DNA of 64,000 bases from Pedobacter steynii (GCF_900103665.1 NZ_FNGY01000009.1:124001-188000), one strand, 5' to 3'. Shown: positions 1 to 8,997, numbered from the stretch's first letter. Program-made: numbers and translations. The notes: generated by a model not told the origin, from the letters alone.

Positions 1-14
1 TATCGACTATAGCA

Positions 15-45
15 AAAGCCCATCGAAATGCGTCCAATGGGCTTT
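15..45 (-). terminator. Hairpin terminator after the crotonase gene
   Basis: A perfect 9-bp stem (AAAGCCCAT pairing with ATGGGCTTT) encloses a 13-nt loop, with A/T-rich flanks on both sides. It lies 20 bp past the stop codon of the minus-strand crotonase gene, so it most likely ends that transcript. The near-symmetrical A and T flanks mean it could also act on a plus-strand transcript arriving from outside the window. Confidence 0.7.
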
Positions 46-65
46 AAATACGTGATAGACAAGGT

Positions 66-848
66 TTATTTACCTAAAAATGCGGGTTTCCTTTTTTCTA
101 AAAAAGCAGTAGTACCTTCTATAAAATCATTTGTATCAAAACACTTACCAAATTCTTTGATTTCGGCTTCAAAACCGTCTTCATCAAAAAGAAGTGATGC
201 GTTTACAGCGCGGATTGCACTTGCGACTGCCAACGGTGCGCGCAATTTTATCTTTGCCAGAATTTCTTCCACTTTAGACAAAAGTTCTGCTGCAGGAACT
301 ACATAATTGACCAGTCCGATTTTTTCTGCATGTGCTGCAGTGATCATATCCGCAGTGGTGATCATTTCAATCGCTCTTCCTTTTCCAACCAGCTGTGTCA
401 GTCTTTGTGTACCGCCATAACCAGGTATCAGACCAAGGGAAACCTCAGGCAATCCGAGTCTGGCATTCTCTGATGCCACACGGATATGACAGGCCATAGC
501 CAGCTCTAATCCTCCACCCAAAGCAAAACCATTGATCGCTGCAATCACTGGCTTCGGACAGTTCTCTATGGCATCAAACACCGTATGCTGTCCCTTTCTG
601 GCCAGGTCTTCTCCCTGTTCGCTGCGATAAGCCGCAAACTCCGAGATATCTGCTCCGGCAACGAAGGCTTTCTCTCCCGCCCCGGTCAATAACACCGCGC
701 GAACCTCTTCCGTCTGACCGGCAAAGGCAATCACCTCTGCCAATTCCGTTAATGTTTCTTTATTTAAAGCATTTAGCTTTTGCTCCCTGTTGATGGTTAC
801 ATAAAGCACCTGCGCTCTTATTTCTGATAAGATATTCTGATATGCCAT
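66..848 (-). CDS. Enoyl-CoA hydratase/isomerase (crotonase family)
   Basis: This is a 260-residue crotonase-fold protein, the usual length for a soluble enoyl-CoA hydratase, which adds water to trans-2-enoyl-CoA in fatty acid or amino acid breakdown. The CoA/oxyanion segment AAINGFALGGGLELA is intact. Both glutamates that act in classical hydratases are present, one in GGGLELA and one in LPEVSLG, followed by IPGYGGTQRL. The gene starts 3 bp after the B12-binding gene, so the two are surely co-transcribed. The exact acyl substrate cannot be told from sequence, but the neighbour hints at a branched or dicarboxylic acyl-CoA route. Confidence 0.9.
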   Translation of the reverse strand: MAYQNILSEIRAQVLYVTINREQKLNALNKETLTELAEVIAFAGQTEEVRAVLLTGAGEKAFVAGADISEFAAYRSEQGEDLARKGQHTVFDAIENCPKPVIAAINGFALGGGLELAMACHIRVASENARLGLPEVSLGLIPGYGGTQRLTQLVGKGRAIEMITTADMITAAHAEKIGLVNYVVPAAELLSKVEEILAKIKLRAPLAVASAIRAVNASLLFDEDGFEAEIKEFGKCFDTNDFIEGTTAFLEKRKPAFLGK

Positions 849-851
849 AAT

Positions 852-1271
852 CTAAAAGTTTCTGTTTTCGACCACCCAGCCTTTGATATAATTTACGATC
901 GTTTCCATGGTGGTTCCCGGCGCAAACAATTCCCCTACACCGATCTCTTTGAGTTTCTTCATGTCATTTTCCGGAATAATTCCACCACCGGTAAGCAATA
1001 CATCTTTGACCTCTTTCTGCCTCATGATTTCCACTATTTTAGGAAAGACAGTCATGTGTGCTCCGGATAGGATCGAGACACCTATGGCATCAACATCTTC
1101 CTGTAAGGCTGTGTTTACCACCATCTCCGGGGTCTGACGTAATCCGGTATAGATCACTTCCATCCCGGCATCTCTCAGAGAGGTTGCAATTACTTTAGCC
1201 CCTCTGTCGTGCCCATCCAATCCAACTTTAGCCACTAAAACCCTAATGGGCCTGTTTAATGTCTTGCTCAT
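852..1271 (-). CDS. Stand-alone cobalamin-binding domain protein (methylmalonyl-CoA mutase C-terminal type)
   Basis: This 139-residue protein is only the B12-binding Rossmann-like domain seen at the C-terminus of methylmalonyl-CoA mutase. The base-off cobalamin motif D-x-H-x-x-G is present as DGHDRG with the cobalt-ligating histidine at residue 21, followed by the SILSG and GGGIIP loops. No catalytic TIM-barrel half is in the window, so it is either the small subunit of a two-part acyl-CoA mutase encoded elsewhere or a B12 carrier/sensor. It is the first gene of a two-gene unit with the crotonase and is divergent from glnS. Confidence 0.85.
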   Translation of the reverse strand: MSKTLNRPIRVLVAKVGLDGHDRGAKVIATSLRDAGMEVIYTGLRQTPEMVVNTALQEDVDAIGVSILSGAHMTVFPKIVEIMRQKEVKDVLLTGGGIIPENDMKKLKEIGVGELFAPGTTMETIVNYIKGWVVENRNF

Positions 1272-1322
1272 AAAATATACGAATAGTAGGCTGTAAATGT
1301 AAGTAAATTAGCGCTTTTATGT

Positions 1323-1330
1323 TAACTTTG
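1323..1330 (+). promoter_or_regulatory. -7 box of the glnS promoter
   Basis: TAACTTTG matches the Bacteroidota -7 consensus TAnnTTTG exactly. No clear TTTG -33 element lies 19-21 bp upstream. The box covers the bases just after an upstream ATG at 1319, so transcription would begin around 1337 and only the ATG at 1352 could be used. Confidence 0.55.
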
Positions 1331-1351
1331 AAGACTAAATTTACAGTTTTT

Positions 1352-3013
1352 ATGAGTGAGGAAAGATCATTGAACTTTATTGAGGAGATCATTGAGAACG
1401 ATTTAAGCAGCGGAAAATATGAAACGTTAATTACCCGTTTCCCGCCTGAACCCAATGGATATTTGCACATCGGACATGCGAAGGCAATATGCCTGAACTT
1501 TGGTCTGACCAAGAAATATGGTGGCTATACAAACCTGAGGTTTGATGACACCAACCCGATAACGGAAAAAACCGAATATGTAGACAGTCAGCAGCAAGAC
1601 ATTAAATGGCTTGGGTTTGAATGGAAAAATGAGCTTTATACCTCAGATTACTTTGATACTTTATACGATTTCGCAGTAAAACTGATCGAAAAAGGCCTTG
1701 CTTATATAGACGACAGCAGTGCTGAAGAAATTGCAGCATTGAAAGGTACGCCTACGGAGGCAGGGACAGACAGTCCATACCGTTCCCGCAGCATTGCCGA
1801 AAACCTGGACCTTTTTGCCCGCATGAAAGCAGGCGAATTTGCAGATGGCGCCCGTATTTTAAGAGCAAAAGCGGATATGTCCAGTCCGAATATGATCATG
1901 CGTGATCCGATTATTTATCGCATCAAACATGCAGAACATCACCGTACAGGCAACAAATGGTGCATCTATCCGATGTATGATTTTGCACATGGACAAAGTG
2001 ATAGCATTGAAACCATTACCCATTCCATCTGTACCCTGGAATATGTATCTCACCGGGAGTTGTACGACTGGTTTATAGAACACCTGGACATCTTCCCATC
2101 TAAACAATACGAATTTGCCCGTCTAAACCTTTCTTATACCGTAATGAGTAAAAGAAAATTACTGCAACTGGTAAATGAAGGTGTGGTTAGCGGCTGGGAT
2201 GACCCACGCATGCCTACCATCAGCGGATTGAGAAGAAGAGGATATACTCCTGAAAGTATCCGTGAGTTCTGTGAAAGAATCGGGATTGCCAAAAGAGAAA
2301 ATCTGATCGAGCTGAGTTTACTGGAATTCTGTGTTCGCGAACACCTGAACAAAACAGCAAACAGGGTAATGGCGGTATTAGACCCGATAAAGCTGGTGAT
2401 TACCAATTATCCTGAAGGACAGGAAGAAGTACTTCATGGAGAAAACAATCCGGAAGCAGAAGATAAAGGCGGCATCAGGGAGATTCCTTTCAGCAATGAA
2501 TTGTGGATTGAACGTGAGGATTTTATGGAAGAGCCTGCAAAAAAATGGTTCAGACTGGCTCCGGGAGCAACCGTAAGACTCAAACATGCTTATATTGTAA
2601 AATGTGAAGATTTCCGTAAGGATGCAGAAGGAAATGTAACTGAAGTACATTGTACTTACATCCCTGAATCTAAAAGCGGCGAAGATACCAGCGGTATTAA
2701 CGTGAAAGGAACGATACATTGGGTAAGCACTAAACATGCAAAAAGCGCAGAAATCAGGACTTACGATCGTTTGTTTACCGTAGAATCTCCGGATTCTGAA
2801 GAAGGGGATTTTAAAGATTACCTGAACCCAAACAGTGTTGATGTCATTAAACAAGCTTATATAGAGCCTTATCTGGCAAATGCTGATATCGATTCAAGAT
2901 ATCAGTTTATTAGAAAAGGATACTATTGTGTAGATAAGGATTCAACTCCTGAACACCTGGTATTTAACCGTACCGTTGGCTTAAAAGATGCCTGGACTAA
3001 AGGAAATAAGTAA
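1352..3013 (+). CDS. glnS: Glutamine--tRNA ligase
   Basis: This class I aminoacyl-tRNA synthetase charges tRNA-Gln with glutamine. The signature HIGH is intact in PEPNGYLHIGHAKAIC near the N-terminus, the second ATP motif reads VMSKRKLL, and a C-terminal beta-barrel anticodon-binding half follows. From the ATG at 1352 the protein has 553 residues, normal for bacterial GlnRS. An ATG 33 bp upstream is in frame, but it sits against the -7 box at 1323-1330, so I prefer 1352. The gene stands alone and ends at a strong terminator. Having GlnRS implies direct charging rather than sole reliance on GatCAB. Confidence 0.96.
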   Translation: MSEERSLNFIEEIIENDLSSGKYETLITRFPPEPNGYLHIGHAKAICLNFGLTKKYGGYTNLRFDDTNPITEKTEYVDSQQQDIKWLGFEWKNELYTSDYFDTLYDFAVKLIEKGLAYIDDSSAEEIAALKGTPTEAGTDSPYRSRSIAENLDLFARMKAGEFADGARILRAKADMSSPNMIMRDPIIYRIKHAEHHRTGNKWCIYPMYDFAHGQSDSIETITHSICTLEYVSHRELYDWFIEHLDIFPSKQYEFARLNLSYTVMSKRKLLQLVNEGVVSGWDDPRMPTISGLRRRGYTPESIREFCERIGIAKRENLIELSLLEFCVREHLNKTANRVMAVLDPIKLVITNYPEGQEEVLHGENNPEAEDKGGIREIPFSNELWIEREDFMEEPAKKWFRLAPGATVRLKHAYIVKCEDFRKDAEGNVTEVHCTYIPESKSGEDTSGINVKGTIHWVSTKHAKSAEIRTYDRLFTVESPDSEEGDFKDYLNPNSVDVIKQAYIEPYLANADIDSRYQFIRKGYYCVDKDSTPEHLVFNRTVGLKDAWTKGNK

Positions 3014-3041
3014 TTTTATTCTATAAAGCCGGATATAAACG

Positions 3042-3077
3042 AAAAGCCGGATCAGCGTTATGTTGATCCGGCTTTTT
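3042..3077 (+). terminator. Rho-independent terminator of glnS
   Basis: A perfect 13-bp stem (AAAAGCCGGATCA with TGATCCGGCTTTT) with a 9-nt loop is followed by a T-rich tract. It begins 29 bp after the glnS stop codon. The A-run at the 5' side would let it also stop transcription from the minus-strand amidase gene, though that gene ends 180 bp away. Confidence 0.85.
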
Positions 3078-3258
3078 ATATTTTATTTCGCTTGCTTTTC
3101 TGTTTAAAATGTCTTATCCTTCAATTGATCAGCCATTGATCAGCAATAGGGGGTTGATTGATCCCTGACAGATCCTGCGGTCCTATAAATGGTCTTTTAT
3201 AAATCAACCGCCGGTTCCAAAAACAGTAAGGCAATTCGCAGTCAACCGAAACGCAAGG

Positions 3259-4092
3259 TTACAGATATTTCGTATACAAATTATATAAGATCAGCTGATC
3301 TGTCGGCGTCAGTACCGGAGTAATATCCGTTTGTACAAAATGGATTTTAAAGGCAACAATTGCAGAAGTAGGATTACTTACATCGTAACCGATCACCCTT
3401 AATGCCAGCTCTGCATTAAAATCTACGGGTGGCATTTTCAGCACATCGTCATACCATAAACCAAAGCCCTTTTTGGCCAGAACTTTCCATGGGAAATTTA
3501 AAGGATCTATTTTTCGCCTTGGTGCAATGTCTGAATGGCCTATAAAATTGGCGGTAGGGATGTTGTATCGCTTTTTCAGCGCTCCAAGTAACTCTACCAA
3601 ACTTCTCAGCTGGGCATCAGCAAAAGGTTCTTTTCCATTGTTATCCAGCTCAATCCCTATAGAAGAAGAATTCAGGTCGGCATCGTTGCCCCATTTCCCA
3701 ACACCTGCATGGTTTGCCCTCAGGTAGTCGTTTACCATCTGAACCACCTTACCATCTCTTCCCACGACATAATGTGCACTCACTCCTGCCTTCTTGTTGA
3801 TAAAAGTTTTTACCGTTTGATTCAAAGAATCCTGGGCCGTATGGTGAATAATGACAAAATTAGGACGGCGGATGCCAAAGTTGACCGAACCAATCCAGGA
3901 TTGCTGTTCGGGGGTTAAGGTCGCGACAGTTTGATTGGCCGGAGGAGTGGCCTTTACCGTTTCTGCAAAGCCATTTGCCTGATCCTTATATATTTTATTC
4001 GTTGCGGCGTACTTATTCGAGGAACATGCGGCCAGCAGGAACATAGAGAAAATAAATAAGCTGTTCCGGATAAATTTATGCTGTTGTATCAT
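3259..4092 (-). CDS. N-acetylmuramoyl-L-alanine amidase lipoprotein (Amidase_2)
   Basis: This 277-residue protein has a lipoprotein signal peptide with cysteine 23 in the lipobox LLAAC. The Amidase_2 (PGRP/AmpD-like) domain spans about residues 75-215. Expected zinc ligands are visible: histidine 83 or 84 in VIIHHTAQ, histidine 186 in FIGHSDIAP and aspartate 196 in RRKIDP. It should cut the bond between N-acetylmuramic acid and L-alanine in the periplasm, like the outer-membrane lipoprotein AmiD, in wall-fragment recycling or turnover. A C-terminal stretch of about 60 residues has no function I recognise. The gene is monocistronic and divergent from the M49-like gene. Confidence 0.88.
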   Translation of the reverse strand: MIQQHKFIRNSLFIFSMFLLAACSSNKYAATNKIYKDQANGFAETVKATPPANQTVATLTPEQQSWIGSVNFGIRRPNFVIIHHTAQDSLNQTVKTFINKKAGVSAHYVVGRDGKVVQMVNDYLRANHAGVGKWGNDADLNSSSIGIELDNNGKEPFADAQLRSLVELLGALKKRYNIPTANFIGHSDIAPRRKIDPLNFPWKVLAKKGFGLWYDDVLKMPPVDFNAELALRVIGYDVSNPTSAIVAFKIHFVQTDITPVLTPTDQLILYNLYTKYL

Positions 4093-4196
4093 AATAGAAG
4101 TATAGAAGCGGTGAAATTACTATTTTTTACTAATTTAGTTGCCATCTTATTAGGAGATCAACCAAAGGAGAGCGACGAAAATGCCTGCATTTGACG

Positions 4197-4204
4197 TAGC
4201 TTTG
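4197..4204 (+). promoter_or_regulatory. -7 box upstream of the M49-like peptidase gene
   Basis: TAGCTTTG fits TAnnTTTG and lies 26 bp before the ATG at 4231, a normal distance for Bacteroidota genes. No good -33 TTTG is seen at the expected spacing, so confidence is moderate. Confidence 0.45.
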
Positions 4205-4230
4205 CATCGATAAAAAAACAAAAATTCAAT

Positions 4231-5913
4231 ATGAAAAACTTAAGCAAGTTAACGCTTATTATTGCCGGATGTGCCCTGGTTACAGGAATTTCTTCTTGTA
4301 GCAACCCCAATGGAAACACGAATACTACTGCTAAAGATACCAGTTCAGGTGAAGATAGTTTGCAACATTATGTAAATGACCGGATCGCGATTTACGAAAA
4401 GGTGAAACTGAGTACCAACCTGAATGAATTATCTGCCAATGAACGTAAGATTTTACCTTTATTGATCCAGGCCGCCCAAATTATGGATGAGCTTTTCTGG
4501 AAACAGGCATATCCACAGCGCGACAGCTTATTAAGTACCATAAAAGATGAAAAAACAAAAGCTTTTGTATGGATCAATTACGGACCATGGGATCGCTTAA
4601 ACGGAGATAAACCATTTATATCGGGCATTGGTGCTAAACCGGATGCCGCCAGCTTCTACCCTGCCGGAATGACCAAAGCTGAATTGGAGAAATCAGATGT
4701 AAAAGATAAACTAGGTCAGTATTCCGTGGTGAAAAAAGACAGCACCGGAAAACTGAGCTCCGTTCCTTACCATATTTTGTATGCTTCAGAATTACAAAAT
4801 GCATCAGCCTTGCTTAAACAGGCGGCATTACTTGCCGAAGATGCAGGATTCAAAAAATACCTGACCCTACGCGCAGACGCCCTGGTTTCTGATGATTATA
4901 CGGCCAGTGACTATGCCTGGCTGGATATGAAAACCAATAACCTGGACATTATTATCGGCCCGATTGAGAATTATGAAGACAAATTGTTCAATGCCAGGGC
5001 TTCTTATGAGGCTTATGTATTGGTAAAGGATAAAGTATGGAGCAAACGCCTTGCAAAATATGTAAGCATGTTGCCTCAACTACAGGAAGGACTACCCGTA
5101 GATGCTAAATACAAAAAAGAAAAACCGGGAACAGACTCAGAGTTAAATGCCTACGATGTCGTTTATTATGCCGGAGATTGTAATGCAGGATCAAAAACCA
5201 TCGCTGTAAACCTACCTAATGATGAGATCATTCAGCAAAAGAAAGGAACCAGACGCTCCCAGTTAAAAAATGCCATGAAGGCAAAGTTTGACAAGATTCT
5301 TGTTCCAATTGCAAAAGAACTGATCGATAAAGAGCAGCAACAATACATTAATTTCGACGCTTTCTTTTCCAACGTGATGTTCCATGAAGTTGCACACGGT
5401 TTAGGAATCAAAAAAACAATTACCGGAAAAGGCTTTGTAAAGGAAGCTTTGCAGGAGCAATATTCGTGGTTAGAAGAAGGTAAAGCAGATGTGTTGGGCT
5501 TATATATGGTTACCGGATTGCTTAAAAAAGGCGAACTGGAAGGTGATATCAAAACCTTTTACACCACTTACATGGCTGGAATCCTTCGTTCAGTAAGATT
5601 TGGTGCAGCGAGTGCACATGGGAAAGCAAATATGCAATGTTTCAACTTCTTTAAGGAGAACGGAGCATTCATCCGCAATGAAAATGGCACGTATAAAGTA
5701 GATTTCGCTAAATTTGAAACGGCAATGAACAAGTTAAGCAAACTGATCATTACGCTTCAGGGTAACGGTGATAAAGCCGCAGTAGAGAAAACACAAAAAG
5801 AGAAAGCAGTAATTACTGCAGAACTTCAAAAAGATTTAGACCGTCTGACTCAAAAGGGCATTCCTGTGGATGTCATCTTTGAACAGGGCGTAGATGTTCT
5901 TGGCGTGAAATAA
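4231..5913 (+). CDS. M49-like zinc metallopeptidase lipoprotein (dipeptidyl-peptidase III family)
   Basis: The 560-residue product begins with a lipoprotein signal peptide; cysteine 23 follows GISS. The zinc site is HEVAHGLG (H385, E386, H389) with the downstream ligand motif EEGKAD at residues 415-420, which is the M49 pattern of HExxH or HExxxH followed by EExxAD/E. Classic DPP III has HELLGH with one extra residue; the HExxH form here is the shorter bacterial variant. It probably removes dipeptides from oligopeptides at the outer membrane or in the periplasm. No partner gene is adjacent, and a strong terminator follows. Family assignment is good; substrate is unknown. Confidence 0.82.
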   Translation: MKNLSKLTLIIAGCALVTGISSCSNPNGNTNTTAKDTSSGEDSLQHYVNDRIAIYEKVKLSTNLNELSANERKILPLLIQAAQIMDELFWKQAYPQRDSLLSTIKDEKTKAFVWINYGPWDRLNGDKPFISGIGAKPDAASFYPAGMTKAELEKSDVKDKLGQYSVVKKDSTGKLSSVPYHILYASELQNASALLKQAALLAEDAGFKKYLTLRADALVSDDYTASDYAWLDMKTNNLDIIIGPIENYEDKLFNARASYEAYVLVKDKVWSKRLAKYVSMLPQLQEGLPVDAKYKKEKPGTDSELNAYDVVYYAGDCNAGSKTIAVNLPNDEIIQQKKGTRRSQLKNAMKAKFDKILVPIAKELIDKEQQQYINFDAFFSNVMFHEVAHGLGIKKTITGKGFVKEALQEQYSWLEEGKADVLGLYMVTGLLKKGELEGDIKTFYTTYMAGILRSVRFGAASAHGKANMQCFNFFKENGAFIRNENGTYKVDFAKFETAMNKLSKLIITLQGNGDKAAVEKTQKEKAVITAELQKDLDRLTQKGIPVDVIFEQGVDVLGVK

Positions 5914-5934
5914 ACCCATTAAAATTCCTGAAAG

Positions 5935-5976
5935 AGGGCTTCAGTGTTGCGAATTACACTGAAGCCCTTTTCTTTT
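5935..5976 (+). terminator. Rho-independent terminator of the M49-like gene
   Basis: A perfect 13-bp stem (AGGGCTTCAGTGT with ACACTGAAGCCCT), 8-nt loop and T-rich tail lies 22 bp after the stop codon. The remaining 190 bp up to the next gene hold no recognisable element. Confidence 0.85.
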
Positions 5977-6169
5977 ATCCGCCCTCTTCAACCAATTTAT
6001 TTACAATAAAATCAATTAATTGTAACGTTTGAGTTTTGTTCCTGTCTTATCTATAGCAGCACCAGGAACCCTCTGATTTTCAGACAGCCCTAACTTTTCT
6101 TCATTAATATGGAGTGTGATTTTACGCTATAGGGATTTTCATGTGCTTTTTTTAAACAGACCAGAACTC

Positions 6170-6577
6170 ATGAAAACATTTTACTTAAACCTATTTTTTC
6201 TTTTTATCGGCTCAGGAATAGCTTTAGCACAGGATACTGAGGTTCAGGCTACCGTTATAGGAGCAGTTACCGATGAACAAAAAAAACCGTTGGACTATGC
6301 CACAGTTGCCTTGTTTAACCAGGCAGATTCCTCCCTTGTGAAGTCAGCCATTACAGACGCTTCCGGAAAATTTCAGTTTCTGCAAATCAAACCTGGAAAT
6401 TATTATGTAAAGTCATCCCTGATGGGTTATTCTACGTCAAAAAGCAACCTTTTTAAAATAGATGCCAAAAACCTTCATATCACGCTCCGGGACCTCCGTT
6501 TAAATTCAGGGAAGACCTCAGCGAGGTTAAAATCACCGCTACAAAGCCTTTATTTGAGCGAAAAACAGACAAACTGA
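6170..6577 (+). CDS. N-terminal fragment of a frameshifted TonB-receptor-like outer membrane protein
   Basis: From the ATG at 6170 this reads a signal peptide (MKTFYLNLFFLFIGSGIALA) and then a carboxypeptidase-regulatory-like beta-sandwich (about residues 28-105) of the kind that begins many Bacteroidota TonB-dependent and OMP_b-brl_3 barrels. After ITLRD the frame turns into non-family sequence and stops at 6577. The expected continuation (VKITATKPLFERKTDKLI) is found in the next frame just before 6580, so about 30 residues are lost to a one-base shift near 6485-6500. Alone, this fragment would be a small secreted domain without function that I can name. Confidence 0.6.
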   Translation: MKTFYLNLFFLFIGSGIALAQDTEVQATVIGAVTDEQKKPLDYATVALFNQADSSLVKSAITDASGKFQFLQIKPGNYYVKSSLMGYSTSKSNLFKIDAKNLHITLRDLRLNSGKTSARLKSPLQSLYLSEKQTN

Positions 6578-6579
6578 TC

Positions 6580-8607
6580 ATGAATGTAGAGAACAGCAGC
6601 TTAATGACAGGAAGCAACGCTCTGGAAGTTCTCCAAAAGGCTCCGGGTGTCACTGTAGATCAGAATGACAACATCTCTATGCAAGGTAAACAGGGGATAA
6701 TGATTCAGATCGATGGAAAGCAAACTTATATGAGCAACGCGGATGTCAGCAACCTGCTGAGAAGCATGCAAAGTTCGCAAATAGAAAGTATTGAACTGAT
6801 TACCAACCCATCTGCAAAATATGAAGCTTCAGGAAATTCGGGCATCATCAATATTAAAACCAGGAAAAGTAAAAATGGGGGAACCAATGGAAGCCTTTCC
6901 GGAACCTTAGGCTATGGTCAAAATCTGAATGAAAATGCCAGTTTAAACTTAAACCACCGTTCGGAAAAGGTAAATCTTTTTGGAAACTATAATTTCGGAG
7001 GAACCAAAAGGAACCAGGATATGACCATCGACCGTATTTCCGGAAAGGAGGGTGCTCCAAAAACCTATTTTGCACAATCATCGACCGATCTGCGGAAGAA
7101 TGACAGTCATAATTTTAAGGCTGGAATGGATATTTTCCTGAATAAAAACAATACACTGGGGGTTTTATTCAGTGGTTATGCCAATACCTCGGATGACCTG
7201 ATGGACAATAATACCTGGATTGGGCGCTCTTTCAGTCAGCCTGATTCTGCGGTACTCGCCAAAAACGTCATTCACAGCAATTATCAGAATTATGCTTATA
7301 ACCTGAATTACAAATCTGTCCTGGATACCTCCGGACAGGAAATTACTGCGGATCTGGATTATTCACGTTACCACTCCGGCGACGATGCCAATTATGTCAA
7401 CCGATTTATATACGCCGATGGGGCAGAACTTAAGCCAACCAGTTTTCTGAGGAACCAAAGTCCTTCAAGGATTAACATTAAAGCGGTTAAAGTGGATTAT
7501 ACACTCCCCCTCAATAAGACCCTGAAACTGGAAACCGGAATTAAAAGCAGCTCGGTAGAAACGGACAATAATTTTATCGCGGAAGAGCTGAAAGGCAGTG
7601 AATGGAAAAATGATCCGCTCCGCAGCAATCAGTTCATCTATGACGAGAACGTGAATGCAGCCTATTTTAACCTGAGCAAACAATTTAAATCCACCAGTGT
7701 TCAATTGGGATTAAGAGCAGAACAGACCAATTCCAAAGGGAATTCCATTACAGAAAATAAGGTTACCAAAAGATCATATCTGGACTTTTTTCCCAGTATA
7801 TTCGTCAATCAAACGCTGACTAAAGACCAGACAATCGGTATATCTTACAGCAGAAGAATAGACCGTCCAAGCTATGACGCCCTGAACCCATTTATCTATT
7901 ACCTTGACCAGTATACTTATAACCAGGGAAATCCCTTCCTTAACCCTCAGTATACCCACAATTTTGAAGCAAATTACACGCTTAAACGTTATGCTCTTAG
8001 CCTGAATTATAGTGTAGTGAAAGATGTCATTACGGAAGTACTCTTGCCCAATGAAGAAAAAAAGGCGTTGTTCCAGACCAATGCCAACCTTGCCAGGAAC
8101 ATTGTTTACGGAGCGAATTTCAATATGCCCATTGGCCTGTTTAAATGGTGGCAAACCAATAACAACCTCAATCTGTTCCATTTGAAATTTAGTACTCCGG
8201 ATCTGGCAGGGAAACCCTTAAATACCTCCAAAAGCTCTTTTGTCATTAAATCACAGCATACTTTTATCATCAATCCGGATCTGAATGCAGAACTGAGTGT
8301 GAGGTATGAATCTCCATTGGAATACGGAACCTTATCGATTGGAGAACGTCATGGCATTGACATTGGCATGAGCAAGTCATTGATGGATAAGAAAATCAAT
8401 ATTAAACTTGCTTTAAGTGATGTTTTTAATACCCAGGTTACGCGCTTAGGCAGTACCTATCCGGGACTCAGCTACAAGCTTCACCAGAAAAATGAAACCC
8501 GTGTGGCGAGAATCACCTTGTCCTACAAATTTGGCAAGAATGAGCTTAAACCCGCAAGGAAAAGGGCTACCGGAGTAGAAGAAGAAAAAGGTAGAATGAA
8601 GAATTAA
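6580..8607 (+). CDS. TonB-receptor-like outer membrane beta-barrel protein (plug and barrel, frameshifted from its N-terminus)
   Basis: This 675-residue open frame carries a plug-like region (LEVLQKAPGVTVDQNDN to about residue 100, including the IDGKQTYMSN and NPSAKYEASG segments) and a long beta-barrel of the OMP_b-brl_3 type. It lacks a signal peptide of its own, because that and the regulatory-like domain lie in the preceding frame at 6170-6577. The open frame extends upstream of 6580 through PFKFREDLSEVKITATKPLFE, showing one ancestral gene of roughly 800 residues. The family usually sits in the outer membrane; its ligand is unknown. Either the gene is a pseudogene or the shift is a sequence error. 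There is no SusD partner. Confidence 0.75.
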   Translation: MNVENSSLMTGSNALEVLQKAPGVTVDQNDNISMQGKQGIMIQIDGKQTYMSNADVSNLLRSMQSSQIESIELITNPSAKYEASGNSGIINIKTRKSKNGGTNGSLSGTLGYGQNLNENASLNLNHRSEKVNLFGNYNFGGTKRNQDMTIDRISGKEGAPKTYFAQSSTDLRKNDSHNFKAGMDIFLNKNNTLGVLFSGYANTSDDLMDNNTWIGRSFSQPDSAVLAKNVIHSNYQNYAYNLNYKSVLDTSGQEITADLDYSRYHSGDDANYVNRFIYADGAELKPTSFLRNQSPSRINIKAVKVDYTLPLNKTLKLETGIKSSSVETDNNFIAEELKGSEWKNDPLRSNQFIYDENVNAAYFNLSKQFKSTSVQLGLRAEQTNSKGNSITENKVTKRSYLDFFPSIFVNQTLTKDQTIGISYSRRIDRPSYDALNPFIYYLDQYTYNQGNPFLNPQYTHNFEANYTLKRYALSLNYSVVKDVITEVLLPNEEKKALFQTNANLARNIVYGANFNMPIGLFKWWQTNNNLNLFHLKFSTPDLAGKPLNTSKSSFVIKSQHTFIINPDLNAELSVRYESPLEYGTLSIGERHGIDIGMSKSLMDKKINIKLALSDVFNTQVTRLGSTYPGLSYKLHQKNETRVARITLSYKFGKNELKPARKRATGVEEEKGRMKN

Positions 8608-8613
8608 AGGTTT

Positions 8614-8982
8614 CTAGATTCCCAGGTGTTTGTTGATGATGTTCTCCAGCTCCTGGATGTCAAATGGTTTCGATAAATAGCCATCAGCTCCCGCCTGTTC
8701 GGCCAATGACTTTACATCGTTGTTGGCCGTAAAATAAATCACAGGAATGCCTTTTAAAGTCGGATTTCCTTTCAGCTCCCTGGTGGCATCAATTCCTCCG
8801 ACATCGGGCAACCAATTGTCCATAAAAATGATATCCGGCATATAGGCCATCACCTGATCTACAATCTGATTAGAAGTGGATGATGTTTTAATCTCAAATC
8901 CTGCATCTTCCAGGATAATCGTGCATAACTCTAATATGTCAGCGTTATCATCAAATACAAAAACCTTTTTTGAGTTCCCCAT
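8614..8982 (-). CDS. Single-domain response regulator (receiver only)
   Basis: A 122-residue CheY-like receiver: acidic pocket FDDN at residues 10-13, phospho-acceptor aspartate 55 in IFMDNWLPD, and the switch lysine in LSKPFD. It has no output domain, so it must work by protein contact or as a phosphate relay. It is the last gene of the six-gene signalling operon, 15 bp after CheB, and would receive phosphate from one of the operon's kinases. Confidence 0.9.
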   Translation of the reverse strand: MGNSKKVFVFDDNADILELCTIILEDAGFEIKTSSTSNQIVDQVMAYMPDIIFMDNWLPDVGGIDATRELKGNPTLKGIPVIYFTANNDVKSLAEQAGADGYLSKPFDIQELENIINKHLGI

Positions 8983-8997
8983 TTATTTTTTTATAAT

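Noticed and set aside
3124-3144. Tandem ATTGATCAGC repeat, two copies 11 bp apart
   Set aside because: Only two copies in a gap between convergent genes, with no link to any promoter; chance is likely.
6577-6580. Programmed frameshift or coupled restart in the TonB-like gene
   Set aside because: No slippery heptamer or hairpin is evident, and conserved residues are lost between the frames; a simple mutation or read error explains it better.
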